The notes under the pieces were generated by a model. The model saw only the letters and a program-made list of their open reading frames with translations. It did no database searches and was not told the origin of the DNA. From NCBI GenBank assembly GCA_963665045.2, contig CAXXJQ010000004.1:45271-109270 (forward strand): a DNA stretch of 64,000 nucleotides, read 5' to 3'. The DNA comes from JAFGRU01 sp016934985. Its GTDB lineage: Bacteria > Desulfobacterota > Desulfuromonadia > Desulfuromonadales > JAAYDE01. The translations under genes and the position numbers were made by a program. Positions 44,613 to 53,477 of the stretch are shown here, in pieces (the first letter of the stretch is position 1; each line of letters opens with the position of its first letter).

Positions 44613-44690
44613 TCCTGTGAAAAATGGGGAGAACTTTTTAAATTAAAATGTTTATCCGGAAAGTTTAAGGCCTTGCAAGCTATTGTAAGT

Positions 44691-45119
44691 TTAGCTGAAT
44701 AATTTACCCAGAAAACGGGTCCCGGTCGCAGGGGATCCTGTGGCTTTGGTTCCTCCGGCAGGTTGATTTTTTTTTGCTTTTTTTTGGCAGAGAAGCTGGC
44801 AAATGTTTTCATAATGTTCCTGACCGGCATGGAAACGTTTGATCTTGATTCCCATGCCCGAATCTTTAATCAACCATTTGACATTGTCTCGTTTTTTTAC
44901 ACTCCATTGGACAGTGCCCTCAAGACTGATATGCTCTTTTTCTGGCGTCATAATCTGAATTTTCAATAACGTGCCATCCGGATAAAGGTTTGAAGTCATA
45001 ATGAAAAATCCAAAAGCGGAAATATCGTGAACAACGCCTGAATCACTCAGCCCATTTACCCCAAACCTGATAGTTAAACTAGTTCTAAAGCGCTTTCCCC
45101 ACCGGCTGTCAGTTGCCAT
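44691..45119 (-). CDS. PilZ-domain protein
   Basis: 142 residues. A PilZ domain fills about 8-105: WGKRFRTSLTIRF (arginines of the RxxxR-type lead-in), HDISAFGFFIMTS (D.S..G motif), then GTVQWSVK and GMGIKIKRF. The last 35 residues are a Lys/Gly-rich tail. Cyclic di-GMP binding is known for the family; here the first motif is KRFRTS, so binding is probable but not sure. Single gene. Confidence 0.85.
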   Translation of the reverse strand: MATDSRWGKRFRTSLTIRFGVNGLSDSGVVHDISAFGFFIMTSNLYPDGTLLKIQIMTPEKEHISLEGTVQWSVKKRDNVKWLIKDSGMGIKIKRFHAGQEHYENICQLLCQKKAKKNQPAGGTKATGSPATGTRFLGKLFS

Positions 45120-45526
45120 AATTCAAAATCCTTAACAGTATATTTTGTATCCTTTAATAAAAACAAAGAATTTGTATTATTTGCAAATTGCTCGCCACGA
45201 AAAATCAAAAAAGGGATTTTTAAAGGGTGTTAAGGTTTGAAAATTGGTGTTTCTAACATTTGTGAAAAATAAGGAAGGGCGTTTCGGCTCTTTATTGACA
45301 TAAGTAACCTTATGCATGTAGATTAATTGGCTCGGATTATTCACGGACACTGTTGCTGAAACCGCCAATTGCACGGCTTGATCTGACGCACACTTAACGG
45401 TTTTGCGATTAAGCATCATGAAAAAAGCGGGTGGGGCTTTTTGTCACCGGATCCAGCTTTAAAGCAAGTTAAATCGGATGAAAATTTTTCTCCGATTATT
45501 TGCATCAAAAATAAAAGGAGAATTTT

Positions 45527-45979
45527 ATGAATCACAATTTTCAGATCACCCAGGAAGTTCAGGCAAAATGTCCTCACGGCAAAGAATGGCTGGGCTATGA
45601 GATGGCTCTGAACAAGTGGCGCACCGGTGATAAGATTTGCAGAAGGTGCGGGCTGGCCTTTCATCCCGATCAAGAGCCCCCTCCCGTCGAATATCGTACC
45701 CAAATCATTACCACTCCCCATGCCCTTCTGGTGGCTGTCAAGCTGAACGACGACCTGGAACTGCAGTTCAATCCGAAGCCGCAGATGCGCGATTTTATAT
45801 GGGCATTGGTCAGCAAAAGTACGGGCAGTGTCAAGATGGGTGTGGACCGCGAGGTGGCCGAAGATTGCGTTGCAAAGGGCCTTATTGAAAAGGTTGAAGT
45901 AACCCCTCCGCAGCCCGAAACCAAGAGAAAACGGCGCACCCAATGGAATCCCTATGAGTCTGACGGCGAGGGATCCTAA
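45527..45979 (+). CDS. Hypothetical protein with a zinc-ribbon-like N-terminus
   Basis: 150 residues, not recognised. C15-P-H17 and CRRC (about 38-41) could make one zinc site. Next comes an alpha/beta segment (ALLVAVKLNDDLELQFNPKPQMRDFIWALV), and the tail is basic (KRKRRTQWNPYESDGEGS). The start has AAAAGGAG at 8 nt and a strong terminator follows. There is no membrane segment or signal peptide, so it is cytoplasmic. Confidence 0.7.
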   Translation: MNHNFQITQEVQAKCPHGKEWLGYEMALNKWRTGDKICRRCGLAFHPDQEPPPVEYRTQIITTPHALLVAVKLNDDLELQFNPKPQMRDFIWALVSKSTGSVKMGVDREVAEDCVAKGLIEKVEVTPPQPETKRKRRTQWNPYESDGEGS

Positions 45980-46073
45980 CCTGGGAAAGGGAAATATGGG
46001 CCGGTTCATCCTTGCCCGGTAGGTTTTCTTTCTTATTCCGGCAAGTTTCCAGCCAGCCGCCACAAAATATCAG

Positions 46074-46107
46074 AGGGTGTCAGGTGCGTTCCTGGCACCC
46101 TTTTTTT
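46074..46107 (+). terminator. Intrinsic terminator
   Basis: AGGGTG-T-CAGG pairs with CCTG-G-CACCCT around a 6-nt loop, then seven T. Confidence 0.9.
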
Positions 46108-46256
46108 GTGGTGCCCCGCCCCAGGCCGGATAGATTTAGGGCGAAAAAATATCGGTGTAGTTGTAACCGAGGCAATTACATTTAAAATGGAGTGGTTGCA
46201 AGATCAAGGCTGAGTCTAAAGGAAAGTCACATTTTGGCTATTGACCTGGAAATGAG

Positions 46257-46547
46257 ATGCCACCTGTCATCATAAAAATCCTGTTCGCAGCTTTTTCGGT
46301 TCATTTCGCCTTATTTCTCCGCCTGGCGCTTAAACGCAGAAAAGCGTACCTCGGTTTGCTTTCGTTAACCTTTCTGCTTTTGGTTACCTCCTATGCTTTG
46401 CGCATCTGGCTGCCGCAAGCTGAATATCATGAGCACAAACTTTTCTGGTATTTCAGATTGTCGGCTCTTGCCACCTCGGCCACTGCCCTGGTTCTGATTC
46501 TGCACCGGGAATTTAAAAAGACCGCCGAACAGCCCACCGACTCTTAA
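46257..46547 (+). CDS. Small membrane protein, 96 aa
   Basis: Three hydrophobic helices (about 4-22, 31-50, 64-82) linked by short basic loops; no recognised family. It lies 190 nt ahead of the exosortase cassette in the same direction and could belong to it, but nothing in the sequence proves this. The ATG at 46257 has only a weak ribosome site. Confidence 0.6.
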   Translation: MPPVIIKILFAAFSVHFALFLRLALKRRKAYLGLLSLTFLLLVTSYALRIWLPQAEYHEHKLFWYFRLSALATSATALVLILHREFKKTAEQPTDS

Positions 46548-46734
46548 CCGGGTAAAACTAAAAAGAAATTTTTCTCCCCCAGAAAAAAATCCTTCCGGGC
46601 ATGAATTCCTAAGTTCTGCCCCCTCCATTTTTCATGTCTTTTTCATGGTAATTTCATAATCGTTTCATTTAAAAGCGCTATTCATGATTTCCGACCAGTT
46701 GCCCCGATTAAATCAAATTTTTTTGGAGGAAATC

Positions 46735-48750
46735 ATGAATCGATTCTTGGCTCTTATCAGTTGTCTGACCATCTTTTTTGCGGGCGCAGCCCATGCGTCG
46801 TCTGAACAATTAAGCGATGCGGATAAAACCCTGTCCCCCTACTTTTTTATAGAAGACCGGGATGATGGAGTCGAAAATTTCCTTCTGAAAAATACGGATG
46901 TCGATGTCGTCATCAGCGGCGTGATAGCCAATGTCAGGGTCAAACAGCGCTACGCCAATATGAGCAGTGCCCCGATCAGCGGGCGCTATATTTTTCCCGG
47001 TTCCACCCGCGCGGCGGTTCACGGCATGACCATGACTATTGGTGAGCGCATGATTCGGGCCAAAATTAAGGAGAAAAAAGAGGCCAAGAAGATCTATGAA
47101 ACAGCCAAAAAGGCGGGCAAAAGCGCTTCTCTCCTGGTGCAGCAGCGCCCCAATGTTTTCAGCATGGATGTGGCCAATATCATGCCGGGGGATACGGTGG
47201 ACATCGAGCTGCGTTTCACTGAACTCCTGATTCCTGAAGAAGGCATCTATGAGTTTGTCTATCCCACGGTGGTGGGGCCCCGCTACAGTACCTTGACTGC
47301 CGGAACCAGCCCGCCTGGTGAACAGTGGGTGAAAAACCCCTACCTGAAAAAAGGGAGTGAATCCCGAACCGCCTTCAATATTTCCGTTTCTTTGGCTGCA
47401 GGCATGGCTCTTCAGGAAGTAAACTGCCTGACACACGAAACCAAAGTCGATTTTCAAGATGACTCACGAGCCCTCATCACGCTCTCCAATCCTGCCGACT
47501 TCGGCGGCAACCGTGATTACATTCTGCGCTATCGGCTGGCTGGTCGGCAGATAGCATCCGGCTTGCTTTTACAGAAGGGGGAAAAGGAGAACTTCTTTCT
47601 CCTCATGGCCCAGCCGCCGCAACGGGTAAAACCGGAGATGATCCCGCCGCGGGAATATATCTTCGTGGTCGATGTCTCAGGCTCCATGAGCGGTTTTCCC
47701 CTCGCTACCGCCAAGGGGCTGCTCAGGGACCTGATTGGCAACTTGAAGCCGACCGATTCTTTCAATGTCCTCCTTTTTGCCGGCGGGGCGCATGTGATGG
47801 CCGAAAAATCGGTTCCGGCGGTGCCGGCCGAGATCAGGCGAGCTTTCAACATGATCGACAACAGCCGGGGAGGCGGCGGAACGGAGCTTCTCAAGGCCAT
47901 GAAGAGGGCCATGGACCTGCCATACAACGAGGGCACCTCCCGGACCCTGGTGGTGGTCACAGATGGTTATATCAATGCTGAGCATGAGGTCTTCGAGTCG
48001 ATTCAAAAACATCTTGGCAGTAGCAACGTATTCACCTTCGGCATCGGCAGCAGTGTCAATCGCTATCTCGTCGAAGGTTTGGCGAAAGCGGGGCAGGGAA
48101 CCCCATTTGTGGTAACTACTCCTGCTGAGGCGGGACCGGCGGCCAGGAAATTTCGTGACTACATCTCAAGCCCGGTTTTAACCGACCTCGCTCTGTCTTT
48201 CCAGGGGCTGGATACCTATGACATCGAACCCCTGGCCATTCCCGACCTTTTTGCCGAGCGGCCGGTCGTGGTCTTCGGCAAATTCAAAGGCGAGCCCAAG
48301 GGCACCATCGCGCTGACTGGCAAAGGTGGCGGGGACGATTTCCACACTGTTTTTGACGTCAGCGAGGAGCCCTTTGATGAAAGCATTTCCGGCCTGGATT
48401 ATCTCTGGGCCAGATCGCGTATCGGCCGCATATCCGATTTCAACCCCCGCCACGCCAACCCGGGAAATAGGGATGAAATCGTTTCCCTTGGCCTCCGCTA
48501 TAATCAACTGACCGCTTTTACCTCTTTCGTTGCCGTGGATGAGATAATCCGCAACACCGATGGCGGCAGCCGTGATGTGAAGCAGCCGCTGCCCCTGGCC
48601 AAAGGGGTGTCCAACCTGGCCGTTGGCGGCGGTATGAACCAGGTGCCCGAACCGGAACTGGCCATCATGGTTCTGCTGATATTTGGGCTGCTTCTGGTTG
48701 GCCAGCTTAGAAAAAGAAAACCGGCATCAATACCTTTGCGCAGGAAATAA
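46735..48750 (+). CDS. VIT/VWA-domain surface protein with PEP-type sorting tail
   Basis: 671 residues from the ATG at 46735 (GGAGG 7 nt upstream). Signal peptide to AHA (about 21). A VIT domain at about 36-170 (DVDVVISGVIANVRVKQRYAN, SLLVQQRPNVFSMDVANI). A von Willebrand A domain from about 306 with MIDAS DVSGSMSG at 313-320 and TDGYIN. The C-terminus is VPEPELAIMVLLIFG (VPEP at 637-640), a short helix, then KRK: an exosortase sorting signal. The layout matches VIT/VWA sortase targets, but with a PEP tail in place of LPxTG. The exosortase gene follows 4 nt later. Confidence 0.9.
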   Translation: MNRFLALISCLTIFFAGAAHASSEQLSDADKTLSPYFFIEDRDDGVENFLLKNTDVDVVISGVIANVRVKQRYANMSSAPISGRYIFPGSTRAAVHGMTMTIGERMIRAKIKEKKEAKKIYETAKKAGKSASLLVQQRPNVFSMDVANIMPGDTVDIELRFTELLIPEEGIYEFVYPTVVGPRYSTLTAGTSPPGEQWVKNPYLKKGSESRTAFNISVSLAAGMALQEVNCLTHETKVDFQDDSRALITLSNPADFGGNRDYILRYRLAGRQIASGLLLQKGEKENFFLLMAQPPQRVKPEMIPPREYIFVVDVSGSMSGFPLATAKGLLRDLIGNLKPTDSFNVLLFAGGAHVMAEKSVPAVPAEIRRAFNMIDNSRGGGGTELLKAMKRAMDLPYNEGTSRTLVVVTDGYINAEHEVFESIQKHLGSSNVFTFGIGSSVNRYLVEGLAKAGQGTPFVVTTPAEAGPAARKFRDYISSPVLTDLALSFQGLDTYDIEPLAIPDLFAERPVVVFGKFKGEPKGTIALTGKGGGDDFHTVFDVSEEPFDESISGLDYLWARSRIGRISDFNPRHANPGNRDEIVSLGLRYNQLTAFTSFVAVDEIIRNTDGGSRDVKQPLPLAKGVSNLAVGGGMNQVPEPELAIMVLLIFGLLLVGQLRKRKPASIPLRRK

Positions 48751-48754
48751 AGGG

Positions 48755-49528
48755 ATGACCGAGAAGAATTTCGATTCGGAGCTGATAGTCAAATTAGGGG
48801 CCTTTCTCGTGGTTCTGGTCATGGTTTACGGCCTGAAAGCCTACTACAGCGAGGCCGACAGCGAAAACCTGTTCTGGATCCTGATGCCGACAGCCTTTTT
48901 GGCAGAAGTGCTGTCAGGTATCCTCTTCGTCCATGAGATCGGTTTCGGGTGGGTCAACCTCGACTATCAGGTCGTCATCGCACCCGCCTGCGCGGGGGTA
49001 AATTTCATGATTATCGCTTTCTGCATGTCGGCCTTTCAGGGCCTTTGCAGATCGCAAACGCTACTTAAAACAGTCGCCTGGGTTGGGGCGGCAGGTCTTT
49101 CCGCCTGCGGCCTGACCATTTTGACCAATGCTCTGCGCATCTGGCTGTCGGTGAAACTCTTCCATCTCGATATTTATTCCGGCTGGTTGTCCCCAGAAGG
49201 ATTGCACCGGATAGCGGGCACAGGAGTTTATTATCTGTTTCTCTGCTTTTATTATCTGGCCGTATCCTATATTCTCAATAGCAGAAGACCTGCCCCGGGG
49301 CATGGTAAGACAAGAGAAGCCTCCTTTGAACCCGTGCTTTTACTGGTCCCGCTTTTCTGGTATCTGCTCTTTGCCCTGGGGGCGCCTTATATCAACAATG
49401 CCTTTAAAATTCAGCCCGAAAGATTTTTGCAACACGCCCTAACGGTCGGCGTCACCAGTGCCGGAATCACGTTGATCCTGGTTTTGGCTTTTGCCGGAAG
49501 CCGCTGTTATTTAAAAAAGAAGGAATAA
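48755..49528 (+). CDS. xrtK: Exosortase (exosortase K-like), dedicated to the preceding gene
   Basis: 257 residues, about seven membrane helices. The exosortase active-site triad is visible: C79 in APACAGVNFM, R128 in NALRIWL, H151 in LHRIAGTG. It starts 4 nt after the VIT/VWA gene, whose tail carries the sorting signal, so the pair is an enzyme with one apparent substrate. Processing would occur at the inner membrane, cutting near PEP and probably passing the protein on for surface attachment. The K subgroup is assigned from memory of short exosortases of this shape and is less sure than the family. Confidence 0.85.
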   Translation: MTEKNFDSELIVKLGAFLVVLVMVYGLKAYYSEADSENLFWILMPTAFLAEVLSGILFVHEIGFGWVNLDYQVVIAPACAGVNFMIIAFCMSAFQGLCRSQTLLKTVAWVGAAGLSACGLTILTNALRIWLSVKLFHLDIYSGWLSPEGLHRIAGTGVYYLFLCFYYLAVSYILNSRRPAPGHGKTREASFEPVLLLVPLFWYLLFALGAPYINNAFKIQPERFLQHALTVGVTSAGITLILVLAFAGSRCYLKKKE

Positions 49529-49548
49529 AAAAAGGTTACTGTTTGACA

Positions 49549-49652
49549 CAATGGGGTCGTGCTGTCCCTGGCAAGGGCATCTGTGTCCGGATGGCGGCAG
49601 CTAGGCCCCATGGCCGGGTTGATGCGGCCCCTGGAATGGGTAGCACTACCCC
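49549..49652 (+). repeat. Structured intergenic element, copy B (full length)
   Basis: Starts CAATGGGGTCGTGCTGTCC, ends GGGTAGCACTACCCC. GTGCT pairs with AGCAC and GGGG with CCCC, so the closing helix is kept although its sequence differs from copy A. It shares AAGGGCATCTGTG, CCGGATGGCGGCAG and the core CCGGGTTGATGCGGCCCC. It lies between xrtK and the CreB-like gene, probably in the latter's leader. Confidence 0.7.
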
Positions 49653-49736
49653 AACATCCGTCAGTGAACGGAATAGGTACAAAAAAAGTTGTTTTAGTGA
49701 TGGACACGTAATCTTCGTTAAAAAGGTGTGCGTGAA

Positions 49737-50417
49737 ATGGCAAAACCCCGAATTCTTATTGTTGAAGATGAGCCGGCCATTGCCGAAACCATTCAATTTG
49801 CCCTTGAGACGGATAATTGCCGGACTCTCTGTGTATCCGAAGGCAGGCCTGTCCCCGAGCTTGTGCAAAAAGAAGCCGTTGATCTGGTCATTCTCGATAT
49901 AGGTCTTCCTGACATCAGCGGCATCGAGGTTTGTAAAGAGATCAGAAAGCGGTCAACCGTTCCAATTATCTTTCTCACCGCCCGCTCTGGGGAGATTGAC
50001 CGGGTGGTCGGTCTTGAGATCGGCGGTGACGACTATGTTGTTAAACCTTTCAGCCCCCGGGAGCTGGCCGCCCGGGTCAAGGCCGTCTTGAGAAGGACTG
50101 CTCGGCCCCTCATGGAAGAGGGCGGAAACGAAACTTTCAGCGTCGATGAAAAACGGCGAAAAATCAGTTACTTCGGGCAGTTTCTGGAGCTGTCCCGGTA
50201 CGAATACAATATGTTAAGGGTATTTATGAACAAGCCGGGTCAGGTCTTTTCTCGTGAACAACTCATGGATAAAGCCTGGGATGAACCCGAAGCCAGCATG
50301 GACCGGACCGTGGATGCCCACATCAAGAACATCCGGGCCAAGCTGAGACAGGTGCGCCCCGATGTTGACCCGATAGTCACCCATCGCGGGGTCGGCTACT
50401 CCCTGAAAGAGCAGTGA
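49737..50417 (+). CDS. creB: CreB-like response regulator
   Basis: 226 residues from ATG 49737 (GTG 49728 is an alternative). Receiver with EDE near 11-13, D in LDIGLPDISGIEVC, T in FLTARS and K in KPFSPREL. Winged helix with LSRYEYNMLRVFM, MDKAWDEPEASMDRTVDAHIKNIRAKLR and THRGVGYSL. These segments match E. coli CreB closely, including LPDISG and DRTVD.HIK. It overlaps its kinase gene by one base. By position it may control the exosortase cassette. Confidence 0.9.
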   Translation: MAKPRILIVEDEPAIAETIQFALETDNCRTLCVSEGRPVPELVQKEAVDLVILDIGLPDISGIEVCKEIRKRSTVPIIFLTARSGEIDRVVGLEIGGDDYVVKPFSPRELAARVKAVLRRTARPLMEEGGNETFSVDEKRRKISYFGQFLELSRYEYNMLRVFMNKPGQVFSREQLMDKAWDEPEASMDRTVDAHIKNIRAKLRQVRPDVDPIVTHRGVGYSLKEQ

Positions 50418-51904
50418 TGAAAATTCGCACCCGGATCTTTTTCTGCTATCTCCTTATCAGCACGGTCTGCCTCTATTATCCCACCGACTGGGTTCTCGAT
50501 ACCATCCGCACGCGTTACCTTGAAGGGGTCGAAGATCCCCTCGTCAATCATGCCAATACCCTGGCGACAGCCGTCGGCATGGAGATGACCAAAGGTCAAT
50601 TCGTCCCTGAAAAATGGGCCGCCGCCTTCGAACAGATCTATCAAAGGCCGCTATCCGCACAAATTTACCAGCTCATGAAAGAGCAGGTGGATGTTCGCGT
50701 CTACATAACCGATGCCAGGGGCATAGTCGTTTTCGACTCCCTCGATCCCACAATTGTCGGAGAGGATTACTCCAAATGGCGCGACGTTCGCCTCACTCTG
50801 GAAGGGCAATACGGCGCTCGAACCACCCGGGATTCAGAAGACGATAATGAATCGTCAGTCCTTTATGTCGCAGCGCCCATCGTGGTGAAGGGCAAAATTG
50901 CCGGGGTCCTGACCGTCGGCAAGCCGACCACCAACATCACCTGGTTTGTAAAAAATGCCAAATTCCAGATTATGGCTGTTGCGGCTCTGGCCCTGTTGGC
51001 CGCCATCCTCTTCAGTTATCTGGTCTCAAACTGGATCACCCGGCCGATCAAACGGCTGACCGATTATGCCATTGCCATCCGGGACGGCAGCAGGCCGGAC
51101 TTTCCGCAACTCGACAAAAGTGAAATCGGGGAGATGGGCGAGGCCTTCAAGGATATGCAGGAGGCTCTGGAAGGGCGAAAGTATGTCGAGCAATATATCC
51201 AGAACCTCACCCATGAGATCAAAAGCCCCTTGTCCGCTATCCGCGGGGCCGCCGAGTTGCTGGAAGAGCCGATGGATGAGGCGCCACGCGCCAGATTCCT
51301 GGGCAATATTCACCGGGAAAGCCTTCGCATCCAAAAAGTCATTGATCGGATGCTCGAACTCTCGGCGCTGGAAAACCGGCAAAAGCTTCTGAAGGTGGAA
51401 AATGTCTCGATCAAAGCTTTAGTCAAAACGGTCATGGAAAGTATGGAGGAATCTTTCAGGCGCAAGCAGCTGGAGATCGAAACCATCCTGCCGGAAGACA
51501 TTAAAATTATTGGTGATGCGTTCCTTCTTCATCAGGCGCTGGCCAACCTGGTTCAGAATGCGGTCGATTTCAGCCCTGAAAAGGGCAGGATTATGATTCG
51601 TGTTGAGCTGGAGGGCAGTAACTTTGTTCGGGTGTTTGTCACTGATGATGGGCCGGGGCTCGCCGAGTTTGCCAGGGACAGAATCTTTGAGAAATTCTTT
51701 TCCCTGCAACGTCCCGACACCGGGCAGAAGAGTACGGGCCTGGGCCTCAACTTCGTTCGCCAGATCGCCCTGTTGCATCATGGAGATGTTCGCCTGGAAA
51801 ACCGGCCCGAAGGCGGCGTCGAGGCCATGCTCAAACTTGCCAAGCATACTCCTTTATTGAAGGGAAGGATAAAATATGAACCATCACAAGCTGGTGCTTC
51901 CTGA
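50417..51904 (+). CDS. creC: CreC-like sensor histidine kinase
   Basis: 495 residues. TM1 near 8-25, an external sensor domain (VDVRVYITDARGIVVFDS, then YGARTTRDSEDDNESSVLYVAAPI as in CreC), TM2 near 180-200, HAMP, HisKA box YIQNLTHEIKSPLSAIRGAAELL, and the ATPase region NLVQNAVDFSP, DDGPGLAEFARDRIFEKFFSL, STGLGLNFV. The resemblance to CreC runs the full length. In E. coli CreBC controls creD and other genes; no creD is here. The 3' end overlaps the thioesterase gene by 29 nt. Confidence 0.92.
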   Translation: MKIRTRIFFCYLLISTVCLYYPTDWVLDTIRTRYLEGVEDPLVNHANTLATAVGMEMTKGQFVPEKWAAAFEQIYQRPLSAQIYQLMKEQVDVRVYITDARGIVVFDSLDPTIVGEDYSKWRDVRLTLEGQYGARTTRDSEDDNESSVLYVAAPIVVKGKIAGVLTVGKPTTNITWFVKNAKFQIMAVAALALLAAILFSYLVSNWITRPIKRLTDYAIAIRDGSRPDFPQLDKSEIGEMGEAFKDMQEALEGRKYVEQYIQNLTHEIKSPLSAIRGAAELLEEPMDEAPRARFLGNIHRESLRIQKVIDRMLELSALENRQKLLKVENVSIKALVKTVMESMEESFRRKQLEIETILPEDIKIIGDAFLLHQALANLVQNAVDFSPEKGRIMIRVELEGSNFVRVFVTDDGPGLAEFARDRIFEKFFSLQRPDTGQKSTGLGLNFVRQIALLHHGDVRLENRPEGGVEAMLKLAKHTPLLKGRIKYEPSQAGAS

Positions 51905-52241
51905 ACACATCAATGATCAGGGCAATCTTTTCGGCGGTTACCTTCTCAAGTGGATTGACGAGTTCGCCTACATTACCGCCTCCCTCGACTACCCCACCAA
52001 TCGGTTCGTCACCGTCTCACTGGACAACGTGGTTTTCAAAGAGCCCATCAACTGCGGGGATATCCTCTGTTTTATCGTCGCTGAGGAAAAACTTGGGAAC
52101 ACTTCGGTCCGTTACACCGTCACGGTGCTTAACGAAAGAGAAATTGTGGAAAATCGCAAGACCCTTTTTCAGACGGGGATTACGTTTGTGAATGTTTCGG
52201 TGGAGGGGGAAAAGGCGCCTATTCGAAGGAAAACAGCGTAA
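51876..52241 (+). CDS. Hotdog-fold acyl-CoA thioesterase
   Basis: 121 residues. The motif NDQGNLFGGYLLKWIDEFAYITA (catalytic N/D and GG helix start) and VFKEPINCGDIL match YciA/BACH-type acyl-CoA thioesterases, which hydrolyse acyl-CoA in the cytoplasm. The start has GAAGGA 8 nt upstream and lies inside the end of the CreC-like gene, so it is in that operon. Substrate chain length is unknown. Confidence 0.88.
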   Translation: MNHHKLVLPEHINDQGNLFGGYLLKWIDEFAYITASLDYPTNRFVTVSLDNVVFKEPINCGDILCFIVAEEKLGNTSVRYTVTVLNEREIVENRKTLFQTGITFVNVSVEGEKAPIRRKTA

Positions 52242-52246
52242 TTGCA

Positions 52247-52861
52247 ATGGGGAAATTAGACCAAATTCGCCTCCTGATCGCCAAGGAAGCGGCCCGGTTG
52301 ATGTACGAAGAGGGTGTCCGGGAGTACCGGGACGCCAAGCGAAAAGCAGCCCGTCGATTCGGCCCGGCCAAAGGCCTTGCCCTCGGCGAGTACCTCCCGT
52401 CCAATGCGGAAATCCACCAGGAACTGCAACATCTGATCAGGTTTTTTGAAGGGGAGGAACAGCCGGAGAGAGCATTTCAAATGCGCCTCCTGGCTCTGAA
52501 ATATATGGATCTGCTGAAGCCGTTCAGACCCTATCTGGTCGGGTCGGTTCTTTCCGGTGCCGTCACCAGCCGGAGCGATATCGACCTGCATCTTTTTGCC
52601 GATACGGCTGAGGAGGTTGAAGACCACTTGAAGCAGATGGGAATCCCTTTTGACTCCGAGGTGGTAACGGTGCGCAAGGGAGGGGAGTTCCTGGATTACC
52701 CTCATATCTACCTTGAGGAGGATGAGGTCGAAATCGAATGCTCCATCTACCCCCCGGAGGACATCCGCCGCATTCCCAAAAGCAGTATTACCGGTAGGCC
52801 TATGGAACGGGCCGACATGGATAAGCTGCGAAAAATCATTTCGGAAATGATGAAAGTGTAA
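52247..52861 (+). CDS. Nucleotidyltransferase-domain protein
   Basis: 204 residues. The Pol-beta-type motif is clear: LVGSVLSGAVTSRSDIDLHLF (GS at 99-100, D111 and D113), with a third acid in VEIECSIYP. An N-terminal helical 90 residues precedes it. No HEPN partner is adjacent, so it is not an obvious MNT/HEPN toxin pair. It follows the thioesterase by 5 nt. The acceptor of the nucleotidyl group is unknown. Confidence 0.82.
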   Translation: MGKLDQIRLLIAKEAARLMYEEGVREYRDAKRKAARRFGPAKGLALGEYLPSNAEIHQELQHLIRFFEGEEQPERAFQMRLLALKYMDLLKPFRPYLVGSVLSGAVTSRSDIDLHLFADTAEEVEDHLKQMGIPFDSEVVTVRKGGEFLDYPHIYLEEDEVEIECSIYPPEDIRRIPKSSITGRPMERADMDKLRKIISEMMKV

Positions 52862-53187
52862 GACCCGGCTTTTTTGAAAAAGGTAAAAAGCCTGACAATT
52901 GTTAGGGTGAGATGCAGAGAAAAGCAGGTATTTCTGTCCCCTGCGTTATTTGACGGGGTGCCTCAGAACTAAGGGGCTGTAAGAATCATAATGGCCAGTC
53001 TCAAAATTGGGGTTGGCTATTCTCATTGGGCAGGGGTCGCAAGAAAGAATCTATAGACGTGCCTCCCCCTTCCAGTTGAATAGCAAGTGAACCAATGTTT
53101 AGGACAACAACATTTTTTTTGACTGGATTCAAGCGGTGGGTTTCCTAAGCTTTGCTCATGCTCAACCACAGCGATGGTGAATGAGAT

Positions 53188-53328
53188 GTGGCCTGCGAGG
53201 TTTGTAACCAATACTTCAATGACTTTGAAAAACAGCGTGCCGCAAAAGCTCGGGAACATATCCTAAAAACAATCACTAGCTTTGAAGAGTGGAAAGCAAG
53301 AGTGAATTGGGAGAATTTTCAACAATGA
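53188..53328 (+). CDS. Short frame with CxxC, possible gene remnant
   Basis: GTG at 53188, TGA at 53326: 46 residues beginning ACEVCNQYFNDFEKQRAAKAREH. The CxxC plus following phenylalanine and charged helix resemble the start of a C2H2-like or HNH-like finger, but the frame is closed just upstream. It may be the tail of a decayed gene. The surrounding 52862-53322 region otherwise holds nothing I can name. Confidence 0.3.
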   Translation: MACEVCNQYFNDFEKQRAAKAREHILKTITSFEEWKARVNWENFQQ

Positions 53329-53447
53329 CCATTTTAATGGTCATTGAAAGGCTTTATGCTTATTTTGCTAGACAAAAACTTGATTTTTCTTTCCAAATGC
53401 TTTAGGGTTGACCAGTCAGGTGGTCATTAAGCATTTTAATGGCTACC
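53323..53447 (+). promoter_or_regulatory. Two operator-like palindromes upstream of hipB
   Basis: Site 1 at 53323-53346: arms CAATGACCAT and ATGGTCATTG, 4-nt spacer. Site 2 at 53422-53447: GGTCATTAA ... TTAATGG..ACC, sharing the GGTCATT word. Both lie before the antitoxin-type regulator, as expected for HipB autorepression. Confidence 0.65.
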
Positions 53448-53477
53448 ATTTTGGTCGTTTTGCTGTTGAGGGCGCTT

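Noticed and set aside
45177..45419. 80-codon open frame on the minus strand
   Set aside because: Weak start, AT-rich, low similarity to any protein pattern; more likely intergenic.
49549..49652. Cyclic di-GMP (GEMM-I) riboswitch as an explanation for element B
   Set aside because: A CCGGGTT segment resembles part of it, but the conserved GACGCAAAGC and GGGCAAACC parts are missing, and the closing helix and copy A do not fit.
52247..52861. MNT half of a HEPN/MNT toxin-antitoxin pair
   Set aside because: No HEPN gene adjacent, and the protein is longer than typical MNT antitoxins.
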